From Anaerolineaceae bacterium (lineage in GTDB: Bacteria; Chloroflexota; Anaerolineae; Promineifilales; Promineifilaceae), in contig PABI01000076.1 of NCBI GenBank assembly GCA_002699125.1, positions 1-42,519 on the forward strand: 42,519 nt of DNA, in the 5' to 3' direction. Made by a program: the position numbers and the translations under genes. Below, piece after piece: positions 9,063 through 17,084 of this stretch. The stretch's first letter is position 1. Each line of letters opens with the position of its first letter. A model generated the notes under the pieces. It did not search any database, was not told the DNA's origin, and worked only from the letters and a program-made list of their open reading frames with translations.

Positions 9063-9983
9063 ATGAGAGAAGGGAAGTTTAAGCTACGCTGGGCAACTTT
9101 GCTAGACCTGGACATTGTCTACAACCTCATGGTCCAGCAAAACATAGCCGATTTGGGCCATGCGCTGCTTTCAATTGAGGGTTTGCGCGAACGGTGGCAA
9201 GCGCCTGATTTTTCACTGAGTGAACACAGCCAGATTGCCTTTTCCGCCGCTGATCAGCTCTTAGGGTATGCGGAGATACGGCCGTACCATCCCAACCAAT
9301 TTTCCACCCAGCTCTATCTCACTTCAAACCCATCATCTTTTGCGGTTGGCCAACGTCTATTGAAGTCGCTAGAAGCCGGTTTGCCATCGGATACCCAATT
9401 GATTGCCCGAGTATCCGGCAAAAATGAGCGGAACCAACAAATTTTTGCGGCATCTGGTTACGGACGTGGCTTAACGTTTCTCATCATGGAAATTGAGATG
9501 GCAGAAGCGCCACCGGCTCCGGTGTGGCCGGCGGGGGTTGGGGTACGGCCGTTCACCCCCAACCAGGATGAACAAGCCACCTACGCAACCGACGAAGCAG
9601 CTTCACGCGACAAAGGGTATTCCAATCCAATGTCGTTTGCCGCCTGGGCTAAACGCATGAGCCTGAACACGGAACGATTTGATCCAACGCTGTGGTTTCT
9701 GGCCTGTTATGAAGAAGAGGTCGTCGGCGTTTCGCTCAACTTTTATTTGCCGGAAAATGACTGCGGCTTAATTGATCATTTGGGGGTACGACGCAGCTGG
9801 CGCGGACGCGGCATTGGCCTGGCGCTGCTGCAACATTCGTTTGCTGCATTTTTTGCTCGGGGTGTCAAAAAAGTACAGCTCAGCGTTGATTCAGGCAGCC
9901 TCACCAACGCGCCGCGCCTTTACGAAAAAGCGGGAATGCATACGGTGCAAACGTATCGCATTTACAGCAAAACCATCAGTTAA
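9063..9983 (+). CDS. Tandem GNAT-family N-acetyltransferase
   Basis: The 306-residue protein holds two GNAT-like halves. The N-terminal half (about 5-145) is divergent. The C-terminal half (about 155-306) has the acetyl-CoA loop in LGVRRSWRGRGIGLALLQHSF and the later YEKAGM segment. The arrangement resembles mycothiol synthase-like double GNAT proteins, but acceptor specificity is not visible. I chose the ATG at 9063; a TTG two codons upstream (9057) is possible, because GGTGGAGG (9037-9044) is 12 nt from the TTG and 18 nt from the ATG. Two ACGGCCGT copies are inside. Its stop overlaps by 8 nt the end of the convergent RHH gene. Confidence 0.88.
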   Translation: MREGKFKLRWATLLDLDIVYNLMVQQNIADLGHALLSIEGLRERWQAPDFSLSEHSQIAFSAADQLLGYAEIRPYHPNQFSTQLYLTSNPSSFAVGQRLLKSLEAGLPSDTQLIARVSGKNERNQQIFAASGYGRGLTFLIMEIEMAEAPPAPVWPAGVGVRPFTPNQDEQATYATDEAASRDKGYSNPMSFAAWAKRMSLNTERFDPTLWFLACYEEEVVGVSLNFYLPENDCGLIDHLGVRRSWRGRGIGLALLQHSFAAFFARGVKKVQLSVDSGSLTNAPRLYEKAGMHTVQTYRIYSKTIS

Positions 9984-10317
9984 CGCGATATTCTACTTTG
10001 GCTTCGGCAACGGCCGTTGCCAGCACTTCATCCTCCACCCCTTGCCGCCGCAAACTTTCTACCAGTCGGGACAGTTCTGTCTCTTGATCCAACTGTTCTA
10101 AATCTGCCCGCAGCCCCTGCCCAATATAAGCCCGCATTAGCGGTTGATAGCCAGAAAAGCCCAGCAGTGGTGCAATCCGCTTCAACTCTTCCACCACATC
10201 TTCCGGCATCCGAATACTTACCATCACTTTTTTACGATTTGGTTGCAACTTTGCCTTCAATTTATCCACCGTATTCCATTCAAAGTTGACACCTTGATAG
10301 TAAATTCTTTCATCCAT
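9976..10317 (-). CDS. Ribbon-helix-helix (CopG-like) antitoxin-type DNA-binding protein
   Basis: Residues about 29-75 form a ribbon-helix-helix unit: a basic beta strand (KKVMVSIRMPEDVVEELKR) and two helices (APLLGF, YQPLMRAYIGQGL). The 113-residue size and acidic C-terminal tail fit an antitoxin of the BrnA/CopG type. No toxin gene adjoins it: downstream is a convergent GNAT and upstream a glycosyltransferase in the same direction. A perfect 21-bp palindrome lies 16 nt before the start, as expected for autorepression. A palindrome GGCAACGGCCGTTGCC lies near its 3' end. It may be a solitary regulator, or a toxin may lie elsewhere. Confidence 0.8.
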   Translation of the reverse strand: MDERIYYQGVNFEWNTVDKLKAKLQPNRKKVMVSIRMPEDVVEELKRIAPLLGFSGYQPLMRAYIGQGLRADLEQLDQETELSRLVESLRRQGVEDEVLATAVAEAKVEYRVN

Positions 10318-10320
10318 GAT

Positions 10321-10353
10321 ATTCTACGCATTTGTATTGACAATGTCAATACA
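10321..10353 (-). promoter_or_regulatory. Promoter and 21-bp palindromic operator of the RHH gene
   Basis: The palindrome TGTATTGACA-n-TGTCAATACA (10333-10353) is perfect around one central base. Read on the minus strand it contains TTGACA, and exactly 17 nt later comes TAGAAT (10321-10326). The -10 box ends only 3 nt before the annotated ATG, so RNA from this promoter would begin inside codons 1-2. Either the true start is downstream (for example Met32) or transcription starts unusually close to the box. Confidence 0.65.
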
Positions 10354-10355
10354 TT

Positions 10356-12434
10356 TCACTCAGCAACCGTGACCGTGGCCAGCAAGTACGCATCTGCTGT
10401 ACCCTCTGGGATGGTGATGGGCAGGCGGTTGGCGGGGTTGGCCAGATCATAGAGGCCAAGTTGGAGTCGGTAATCGCCAGGCGGCAAATCGCTAGGGATG
10501 AGCAGGCCATGATTGTCAATGACCACTTCACCCGGCTGCCAGGTGGTGGTAAGCGCCAGGCCACCGCCCGGTTCGCTGTCACGCTGGCTGACCAAATTGC
10601 CCTCGGCATCCAGCAGGTGCAGGAACACTTTGTAGCGGTTTTCGAGGGAAACGGCCGTTTGCCAAAACAGCGTCACCTCCACAATATCGCCAGGTCGAAG
10701 CATAGTCTTACCCAAGGTGTAGCCATTCAATGTAATGCTGTCGCCAAAGGGGAGATTTACGGCCGTTTCCATCTCAGTTGCCGGTGCAGAAGGGACAGCG
10801 TAGGTGACAAAACGCACATCGCCATACCAACTGTCGGTGGCTTTGAAAGCGTGGGCATCCAGCCAGCGCTCAATCAGCCGCTCCGGATCGCGCTGAGCTT
10901 CCCCCCAAAAAATGGCGTAAATGCGGTCGTGCCGGGCAGCAATCTCGCTCAGGATGGCGTCAATTTCATCAGGATTGGGACGGCTGCGTCCTTGCGGCAG
11001 CGGGTACACATTGCCCTCATCGGGATAGTAGTAGGTGAACGCTTCCCACTGATTAGCCGCGTTCAAAATGACGCCGGCATTGGGGTGTTCCTCGGCCAAA
11101 ATGCGGTTAGCCATTGCCCGGTAATCGGCGCGAGCGTAGGCGGGATCGCTGACCATGTTTTGCAGCGATTGGGCCATTCCCCACGGCAGCGCCAACAGAA
11201 ATACGCCCGCCAGCAGCTTAAAGCTCAACTGGTCAGTTTCGGTAAAAGCCGCTGCCAGCCAAATCAACCAAAACGGCACCGCCACTACCAAAAATTTGTA
11301 AAACTCTGGACCAGTTGTGCCGGTGGCAAACATCATTCCTAAGGCAACGATTACGCTTAACAAAGGCAAGATGAGTTTGGTACGACCGTAAACTAATCCC
11401 AACACGAGCAAAACCGCCACCAGCCACAACAAAACTGACTGCGCTTCGATGGTTGCGCCAAAAGTGAGCCAGTGGGATACGGCCGTAACAAACGCCACAA
11501 TCCCCGGACGGCTGATCGGATCGCTGCCAAACTGGTCCAGGAAGATGGGCAGCCAGGGGGCATAGAGGAGGAGGATGGCGAGCATGAGGAGGGGCCATTG
11601 TTTAATGGTTAATGGTAAATGGTTAATGGTTGATGACCAATTGTGAATTGTGAATTGTGAATTGTGAATTGTGAACTGGATGATTTTTATAAGTATGAAA
11701 ATATTGTGGACAAGGAGAACAGCGGGGAAAAAGTAGTGGGTGTACAAACCAGCCACGGCACACAATACATACGCGCCACCCCAAAACCATTTCCGATTAC
11801 CGTTTACCGAATACCGTTCGCGAAGCGGTCGCTCTGCGACATTACTGAATACTGAATAGTGACCGCTGACTACTGAAAACCAGCGCAGCAGCAAAACCGT
11901 CGCTAGCACGGACCAGAAGCCCAAGAGTGCATACATGCGCGCTTCCTGGCTGTAGTAGATCATTGCTGGGTTGATAGCTAACAAAGTTGCGGCGAAGAAA
12001 CCAAGCAGCCAATTTCGAGACCTTCCTCTGCGCCTCTGCACCTCTGCGTTGATTATTTTCCCTAACACAAACGTCAGGGGCACGGTTAGCAATCCTGCAA
12101 ACAGCGACAACGAACGCAAGCCAAATTCGCTATCGCCGACCAGCTTTCGCCATTGGTTGAGCAGCAAATAGTAAAGCGGCGGATGAATATCGCTGGCTGT
12201 GCCTTCAATGATCAGCGGGATGGAGCGCTCACTGAGCCGGGCACTATTTCCCTCGTCGTTCCAAAAAGACTGCACTTCCAGATTATGCACCCGCAGCCCA
12301 AACGCCAACAGCAATACTGCTACCATCAGCCACTTTTTGTGAACCGCAAAGGACGCAAAGAACGCAAAGGTTTTTTTGTTTTTCTTAGCGTTCTTTGCGC
12401 GCTTTGCGGTTAAATTTTCACTCGTCTGATTCAT
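10356..12434 (-). CDS. GT39/ArnT-like membrane glycosyltransferase carrying in-frame repeats
   Basis: This 692-residue multi-pass protein resembles polyprenyl-phosphate-sugar-dependent transferases of the PMT/ArnT group (GT39/GT83). It has W-N-D-E (58-61) after the first helix, HPPLYY near residue 86 and the YSQEARMY loop. About ten further membrane helices lead to a C-terminal beta-rich extracytoplasmic domain (about 560-692). The likely job is to move a sugar from a lipid carrier outside the membrane; the acceptor is unknown. It overlaps the upstream glycoside hydrolase gene by 17 nt, indicating an operon. Four unrelated short repeats lie inside the frame (residues about 8-31, 129-137, 185-214, 254-278), the last three in loops between helices. 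Met37 is an alternative start that would leave the first repeat untranslated. Confidence 0.85.
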   Translation of the reverse strand: MNQTSENLTAKRAKNAKKNKKTFAFFASFAVHKKWLMVAVLLLAFGLRVHNLEVQSFWNDEGNSARLSERSIPLIIEGTASDIHPPLYYLLLNQWRKLVGDSEFGLRSLSLFAGLLTVPLTFVLGKIINAEVQRRRGRSRNWLLGFFAATLLAINPAMIYYSQEARMYALLGFWSVLATVLLLRWFSVVSGHYSVFSNVAERPLRERYSVNGNRKWFWGGAYVLCAVAGLYTHYFFPAVLLVHNIFILIKIIQFTIHNSQFTIHNWSSTINHLPLTIKQWPLLMLAILLLYAPWLPIFLDQFGSDPISRPGIVAFVTAVSHWLTFGATIEAQSVLLWLVAVLLVLGLVYGRTKLILPLLSVIVALGMMFATGTTGPEFYKFLVVAVPFWLIWLAAAFTETDQLSFKLLAGVFLLALPWGMAQSLQNMVSDPAYARADYRAMANRILAEEHPNAGVILNAANQWEAFTYYYPDEGNVYPLPQGRSRPNPDEIDAILSEIAARHDRIYAIFWGEAQRDPERLIERWLDAHAFKATDSWYGDVRFVTYAVPSAPATEMETAVNLPFGDSITLNGYTLGKTMLRPGDIVEVTLFWQTAVSLENRYKVFLHLLDAEGNLVSQRDSEPGGGLALTTTWQPGEVVIDNHGLLIPSDLPPGDYRLQLGLYDLANPANRLPITIPEGTADAYLLATVTVAE
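11602..11673. repeat. Two heptanucleotide tandem arrays inside the GT39-like gene
   Basis: Four to five copies of TTAATGG (11602-11636, one TAAATGG and a degenerate last unit) are followed by five perfect AATTGTG units (11639-11673). On the gene's strand they are read in frame as a repetitive loop (QFTIHNSQFTIHN) at residues about 254-278. Confidence 0.9.
11794..11881. repeat. Low-complexity insert-like segment inside the GT39-like gene
   Basis: A run of related short words (TTACCG/TACCGAATACCG, a TTCGCGAA centre, then ACTGAATACTGAATAGTGACCGCTGACTACTGA-type units) interrupts normal codon texture. It encodes residues about 185-214, between two membrane helices. No second copy is seen here, so calling it a dispersed element is inference. 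Confidence 0.55.
12026..12050 (+). repeat. 25-bp dispersed repeat, copy 1 (inside GT39-like gene)
   Basis: This segment starts CTCTGCGCCTCTGCA and ends CTCTGCGTT. It matches 38636-38660 at 24 of 25 positions. Here it is coding, giving the loop NAEVQRRRG at residues about 129-137; the other copy is intergenic. Confidence 0.85.
12342..12411. repeat. Long inverted repeat at the start of the GT39-like gene
   Basis: Arms of 24 nt (12342-12365 and 12388-12411) match at 22 positions around a 22-nt T-rich loop. The arms consist of GCAAAG/CTTTGC words. A related element lies at 25854-25901. It encodes a Lys/Ala/Phe-rich N-terminus (residues 8-31), or lies between the genes if translation starts at Met37. 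Confidence 0.85.
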
Positions 12435-13770
12435 GGGGCGTTAACCAGCGGAGTAAGGCAAAGAAGAGGATGGGGGCGGAGAAGAGGAAGAGATACGGCC
12501 GTAACCGCATCCACTCATAAATCCAGTCAGATTGTGGCGAGATATCGGTCTGCTGCGGCAGCGCTTTGGCCAGCGCCGTGTACACCGGCTGGGGCGTAAA
12601 ATCTGAATCCATCAGTCGAAAATAGTAAAACGACTGATCTTGCTCAGAATCATCTTTGCGCTTGAGGAACCAGTAGTTGATGACGCCCACCCAGGGCCAC
12701 TCTGCCTGCGCCCGCTCGTATGCTTCCACGGCAAAACGGGCCTGCTGCTCTGGCGTCACCCGGCCAAAGCGAGCTTCGATCTGCTCCGGCACCACGTTCC
12801 AGCCCATCTCTGAAATCCAGATGGGTTTATCGGCATCGCCGTGGCGCACCATCACATCACGTAAGTACAAATTGTGCGGGTAGTTGATCACGTTGGGCTT
12901 CAGCCGCCGGTCCAACGCGCCCGACCACAAGCCATATCCCTGGGCCGACATCACATCAAAGCACCCCCCGGCTCCGGCGGCGTACATCCGCTCTAGGAAA
13001 ATGAGGTCGTTCATATTGGCGTCGTTGATGGCAACAGTGGGCGTGAGCGCCCCGGCCAGCACAACCGCGCCGGCATTCACTTCCTTGATGCGATTGTAAG
13101 CGGTACACAGCAGTTCAGTGTACTCCTCCGGGCTGACGGGCTGGTGTAAACCCCATTCGGCATTGCCGTTGGGCTCATTCCAGATTTGGTAGTAGCGGAT
13201 ACGGCCGTTATACCGCTCAGCCACCGCCGCTGCAAAGTCACCAAAATCGTCGTAATCGTCGGGCGGGGCCAGGGAACCGGTCACCTCTACCGGCAGTTCT
13301 CGGCTCCAGTTCGGCGGATTGCTCAACCGGGCAATAATTTCGATGTCATAAGCCTCGGCCAAATCCACAATGTTGTCGTACTTCTCCCAGGCGGAGCGGA
13401 ACGGCTCGTGCCGCCGGTCCTCAAAATCACCCTTGCCGTGAATCTCAATATCTTCCCAGACAAACTCCTGGCGGATGAAGCGAAAACCCGCCTGGCCGGC
13501 CATTTGCAGGCTCACCGCCCGTTTTTCAATTTCGGCTTCTTCGTTCAAAAAGGTATTGACGCCAAAGGGGGACACATTGGTGTGATCGGGGATAATTTCC
13601 GGGGCGAGATGGGGTTGGGGGCGTACGGCCGTATTCAGCCAATGCACCACACCGCGCAGCTGGGCCAACAGTGCATCTTCTCCCGTCAGTGCATACAATG
13701 AGCCGACCGGCGGCCACAGCGCCACCACTAACATTAAACCGCTAAGCAGCAACAACAACTTCTTCCACAT
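12418..13770 (-). CDS. Clan-A glycoside hydrolase (GH5/GH39-like) with membrane anchors
   Basis: The 450 residues contain a (beta/alpha)8-type hydrolase domain (about 65-395). Its acid/base is expected at E199 in YYQIWNEPNG and its nucleophile at E321 in WISEMGW, the usual clan-A arrangement. An N-terminal hydrophobic helix (3-24) and a second near the C-terminus (about 420-440) suggest an extracytoplasmic, membrane-tethered enzyme. Its sugar substrate is not visible. The downstream glycosyltransferase gene overlaps its end by 17 nt, so the pair probably builds or trims the same cell-surface glycan. TATAAT lies 8 nt before the ATG and no Shine-Dalgarno is seen. Confidence 0.85.
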   Translation of the reverse strand: MWKKLLLLLSGLMLVVALWPPVGSLYALTGEDALLAQLRGVVHWLNTAVRPQPHLAPEIIPDHTNVSPFGVNTFLNEEAEIEKRAVSLQMAGQAGFRFIRQEFVWEDIEIHGKGDFEDRRHEPFRSAWEKYDNIVDLAEAYDIEIIARLSNPPNWSRELPVEVTGSLAPPDDYDDFGDFAAAVAERYNGRIRYYQIWNEPNGNAEWGLHQPVSPEEYTELLCTAYNRIKEVNAGAVVLAGALTPTVAINDANMNDLIFLERMYAAGAGGCFDVMSAQGYGLWSGALDRRLKPNVINYPHNLYLRDVMVRHGDADKPIWISEMGWNVVPEQIEARFGRVTPEQQARFAVEAYERAQAEWPWVGVINYWFLKRKDDSEQDQSFYYFRLMDSDFTPQPVYTALAKALPQQTDISPQSDWIYEWMRLRPYLFLFSAPILFFALLRWLTPHESDE

Positions 13771-13778
13771 GGCGTTGG

Positions 13779-13807
13779 ATTATAGTCCAGCCTAAAGTGA
13801 CAGTCAC
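13779..13807 (-). promoter_or_regulatory. Predicted promoter with -10 box 8 nt before the start (leaderless candidate)
   Basis: On the minus strand GTGACT (13802-13807), a 17-nt spacer and a perfect TATAAT (13779-13784) are followed by 8 nt and the ATG at 13770. The rest of the 13771-13995 gap holds short GTGACAGTCAC-type inverted words, one ACGGCCGT copy (13912) and the AAGAGGGA ribosome binding site of the next gene. Confidence 0.5.
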
Positions 13808-13995
13808 CTTTCGACACCTTCATTGTGAGGAACCGTTCATCAGGTGCCGGTCACTCCCATAATGCACTGCGTCAATAGATCATGTAGAATAGCGGCGTTA
13901 TTGCGGGGGGAACGGCCGTATGATAGACTTTTGCCCCAAACCCAATCCCGCATTGGGCAGGCGACTTTCCAAAATAATAATCAAGAGGGACACGC

Positions 13996-16014
13996 ATGTT
14001 ATCACCTATTGAAAAGGCTCTATTTGCATTTTTAGCACTTGTCTGCATCGTTGCCACCATTAACACGTTTGGCCAGATGTACAAAATCATCATGCGCGGC
14101 GAGGGAAAGCTTAAGCTCGATGAGCTGCCGCGCCGCATTGTCACCGGTCTGGTTGCCCTCTTTTCGCAAGGGCGCATTATTCGCCACCGCAAACTCACCT
14201 CCCTATTTCATTATGGCGTTGCCTGGGGCTTTATCTTTTACTTCCTCGTCAACGGCATCGACGTGGCCGAAGGGCTTATCTCCGGGTTTGAATTCCTGCC
14301 CGACCACATCATTGGCGACATTTACCGCTTCGCCGCCGACATTTTTGGTGCGCTGGTCCTCATCGGCATCATCTACTTTATTTTGCGCCGCTTCGCCTGG
14401 GGTGATCAAGCTTTAACCGCGCGGGAAAATGTGACCCTCTACCCCAAAGCCCGTGAAGGCGGCATCAATAAAGATTCTTTTGCCGTTGCCCTGTTCATTC
14501 TCTTCCACGTCGGCTTTCGCATGATGGCCGCCGCTTTTCTGATTGCCCAACATGGCCCCGATCCTTCTCAACCCACCGCCAACCTGATTGCCCAAACATT
14601 CCTGGCTGGCGGCTCGGAAAACGCGCTGGATTTTGGCTGGCATTTTAGCTGGTGGGTGGCCGTCGGACTGGTAGTGATGTTCCTGCCCTACTTCCCCTAT
14701 ACCAAACACGCCCACCTCTTCATGGGTCCGGTCAACTTCATGACCCGGCCCGACCGCACCTATTTGGGCCAAATGTTTACCCTCGATTTTGAAGATGAGT
14801 CGATTGAGCAGTTTGGCGCGTCTAGCCTGTTTGATCTGGAACAAACCAAAATTGTCGATGCCTTTGCCTGCATCATGTGCAACCGCTGCCAGGAAGTGTG
14901 CCCCGCCTACAATACCGGCAAAGAATTGTCGCCGGCCGCCCTGGAAATCAATAAGCGGTACCACATCCGCGAGAACATGACCGCCTTTGCTAACGGCGCT
15001 GAAGAAACCACGCCGCTGCTCGATTACGCCATCAGTGAGAGCGCCATTTGGGCCTGCACCGCTTGCGGCCACTGCATCGACATCTGCCCCGTGGGCAACA
15101 CGCCCATGCTGGACATCATGGACATTCGCCGCGACCAGGTGCTGATGGCTTCTGCCTTCCCCAGCGAACTTAAAGGCGCGTTTGTGGGCATGGAGCGCAT
15201 GGGCAATCCGTGGCAGTCCACTGAAGATCGCATGGAATGGGCCAAACCGCTCGATTTTGACGTACCCACCGTGGAAGAAAATCCCGACTTTGAATATTTG
15301 CTCTGGGTCGGCTGTGCCGGCGCATTTAATCCGGACGCGCAAGAAGTGGTCCGTGCCGTGGCCACAATCATGCACCATGCCGGCGTGAGCTTTGCCGTGC
15401 TGGGCGATGCCGAAAGCTGCACCGGCGACTCCGCACGCCGCGCCGGTAACGAATACCTTTACTACGAGATGGCTCTGGGCAACATTGAAACGCTCAACGC
15501 CGCTGGAGCCGACAAGAAGCGGATTGTCACCAGCTGTCCCCACTGCTTCACCACCATCGGTAAAGAATACGGCGAGCTGGGCGGCCATTACAACGTGTTC
15601 CACCACACGCAGCTCATCTCAGACCTGGTTGGGCGAGGTAAATTGCGGCTCAATGGCAGCAAGCTGGAAAGCATCACCTACCACGATCCGTGCTACCTGG
15701 GGCGGCACAACGGCGTCATCACCGAGCCGCGTGACGCACTGGCCCAAGCCGGCGCCACCCTGCTGGAGATGGACCGTCACGGCAAAGATTCATTTTGCTG
15801 CGGCGCGGGCGGCGCGCAATATTGGAAGGAAGAAGAACACGGCACGGAAGCCGTCAACGCCAACCGCTTCGCCGAAGCCCAAAGCACCGGAGCTACCACC
15901 CTGGCCGTCGGCTGCCCCTTCTGCGCCACGATGATGCTTGATGCCAACCGGGAAAAAGGCGAGCCGATGCAGGTGAAAGACGTGGCTCAGGTTGTGCTGG
16001 AAGCCATGCAATAA
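13996..16014 (+). CDS. Membrane heterodisulfide reductase-like Fe-S oxidoreductase (FadF/Rv0338c type)
   Basis: This 672-residue protein should pass electrons between a membrane pool and a soluble partner. The N-terminal third (about 5-260) has membrane helices like a NarI-type cytochrome b subunit. Two [4Fe-4S] motifs follow: CIMCNRCQEVCP (292-303) and CTACGHCIDICP (354-365). Two CCG-type cysteine domains come next, with GCAGAF, TSCPHC, HDPCYLGRHNG, FCCGAGG and GCPFC. This order is that of the iron-sulfur reductases linked with acyl-CoA dehydrogenase/ETF in other bacteria (FadF, Rv0338c). AAGAGGGA lies before the ATG and a terminator follows. No ETF gene adjoins, so the electron donor is inferred. 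The gene has no ACGGCCGT copy. Confidence 0.9.
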   Translation: MLSPIEKALFAFLALVCIVATINTFGQMYKIIMRGEGKLKLDELPRRIVTGLVALFSQGRIIRHRKLTSLFHYGVAWGFIFYFLVNGIDVAEGLISGFEFLPDHIIGDIYRFAADIFGALVLIGIIYFILRRFAWGDQALTARENVTLYPKAREGGINKDSFAVALFILFHVGFRMMAAAFLIAQHGPDPSQPTANLIAQTFLAGGSENALDFGWHFSWWVAVGLVVMFLPYFPYTKHAHLFMGPVNFMTRPDRTYLGQMFTLDFEDESIEQFGASSLFDLEQTKIVDAFACIMCNRCQEVCPAYNTGKELSPAALEINKRYHIRENMTAFANGAEETTPLLDYAISESAIWACTACGHCIDICPVGNTPMLDIMDIRRDQVLMASAFPSELKGAFVGMERMGNPWQSTEDRMEWAKPLDFDVPTVEENPDFEYLLWVGCAGAFNPDAQEVVRAVATIMHHAGVSFAVLGDAESCTGDSARRAGNEYLYYEMALGNIETLNAAGADKKRIVTSCPHCFTTIGKEYGELGGHYNVFHHTQLISDLVGRGKLRLNGSKLESITYHDPCYLGRHNGVITEPRDALAQAGATLLEMDRHGKDSFCCGAGGAQYWKEEEHGTEAVNANRFAEAQSTGATTLAVGCPFCATMMLDANREKGEPMQVKDVAQVVLEAMQ

Positions 16015-16027
16015 TTTTTAAGAATGG

Positions 16028-16074
16028 TGCGGCAGTCATTTCACTTAAGGGATGGCTGCCGCATTTTGTTTTTG
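16028..16074 (+). terminator. Intrinsic terminator after the Fe-S oxidoreductase gene
   Basis: TGCGGCAGTCAT (16028-16039) pairs with ATGGCTGCCGCA (16052-16063) over 12 bp with one G-U, followed by TTTTGTTTTT. Confidence 0.88.
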
Positions 16075-16209
16075 GTCTGTAACGGCCGTTTCTCAACACT
16101 TTCTCCAATCTCAAAATCCCCTAAAACTTGCCATGTGCTCTCGCCAAATTGACGCTGCCAATGTATCATCAACGCAGCATTCCTATCTTTTTGGAGAATT
16201 CAGGCAACC

Positions 16210-16848
16210 ATGCAAAGAAATATCGTAAAAATAATAATTGTTTTGTGGCTAACGGCCGTCCTTCTAACCGCCTGTGGTAGCCAACAAACCTACAGTGAAA
16301 CCTTCGACGAGCCCGGCAGCTGGCGTGTCGAGAGCAGCGGCGACGTCGTCGGTGAAGTGCGCGACGGTGTTTTTGACTTCACCGTCAATGAAAACGAGCT
16401 CACCAGTTGGACCACCGCCGGCGAAGAATTTAGTGATGGCGTCTATTCCGTAGAAGCAACCCAGGTGGCCGGACCAGACAACAACGCCTACGGCATGCTC
16501 TTCCGCGTCGATGATGAGAACGACAACTTTTACTCCTTCCAGATTTCCGGCGATGGCTTTATTTGGATCGGCCGTTACCGTGACGGCGGCGCGGCTGAAG
16601 CCGAGCCGATTGTCAACGATTGGTGGTTTGAGTCACCGGTCATCAACCAGGGCAACGCCACCAACAAGCTGTCGGTCCAGGCTGAGGGACAAAATCTCAT
16701 CTTCTTTGTGAATGACCAGGAAGTTGGCCGCGTTACTGACGATGCGTTTAGCAGCGGCGACATTGGCTTGATGGTGCGCACGCTGGGCATTGGCGGCGTG
16801 CAAGTGCAGTTCGACAATTTCACGGTTGAGCCATTACCCGGTTCTTAA
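16210..16848 (+). CDS. Lipoprotein with a jelly-roll (DUF1080/laminin-G-like) domain
   Basis: The 212 residues start with a lipoprotein signal ending in LLTAC, with C22 as the lipidated residue. The mature part has the pattern of a single concanavalin-like beta sandwich: YSETFDEPGSW, a DGV.DFTV strand, AYGMLFRVDDENDNFYSFQISGD, and VQFDNFTVEP at the end. Such domains bind or hydrolyse sugars, but no catalytic residues can be recognised, so a binding or structural role outside the membrane is as likely. The ACGGCCGT copy at 16252 encodes Thr-Ala-Val inside the signal peptide. It stands between two unrelated genes with gaps on both sides. Confidence 0.8.
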   Translation: MQRNIVKIIIVLWLTAVLLTACGSQQTYSETFDEPGSWRVESSGDVVGEVRDGVFDFTVNENELTSWTTAGEEFSDGVYSVEATQVAGPDNNAYGMLFRVDDENDNFYSFQISGDGFIWIGRYRDGGAAEAEPIVNDWWFESPVINQGNATNKLSVQAEGQNLIFFVNDQEVGRVTDDAFSSGDIGLMVRTLGIGGVQVQFDNFTVEPLPGS

Positions 16849-17047
16849 GCATTGGGCTAATTTTCAGTGAGAGTTCAACTTTTATGTCTACTCTTGCTCG
16901 AAAAAGTGCAGCAAAGTCGCTATAATATAAACCGATTCAACGCCACGGCCGTTACCCAACACCCACGCGGAAAACGGCCGTCTCTTAATAATCAAAGTAA
17001 CCGAATCAAACTATCCTTAAATGACCCACTATCTTGACCGACGCAGC

Positions 17048-17071
17048 GGCGGGAAACGGCCGTTTCCCGCC
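17048..17071. repeat. Perfect 24-bp palindrome centred on ACGGCCGT
   Basis: The half-site GGCGGGAAACGG is followed at once by its reverse complement. It is the longest perfect palindrome around any copy of the octamer here. It could be a dimer-protein site or a cruciform-forming site. Confidence 0.92.
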
Positions 17072-17084
17072 CCAACAATTATGC

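Noticed and set aside
10461..11342. 293-codon open frame antisense to the GT39-like gene
   Set aside because: A shadow of the membrane protein's frame; composition is not protein-like and no start signal is seen.
11639..11673. Regular AATTGTG units considered as a CRISPR or iteron array
   Set aside because: Units are 7 nt with no spacers, lie in a coding frame and have no cas or rep gene nearby.
14413..15606. 397-codon open frame antisense to the Fe-S oxidoreductase
   Set aside because: The opposite strand encodes an unmistakable Fe-S protein with two ferredoxin motifs. The antisense product has no recognisable domain.
17048..17071. 24-bp palindrome considered as a terminator
   Set aside because: No T-rich tail follows and no gene ends just before it; it has no loop bases.
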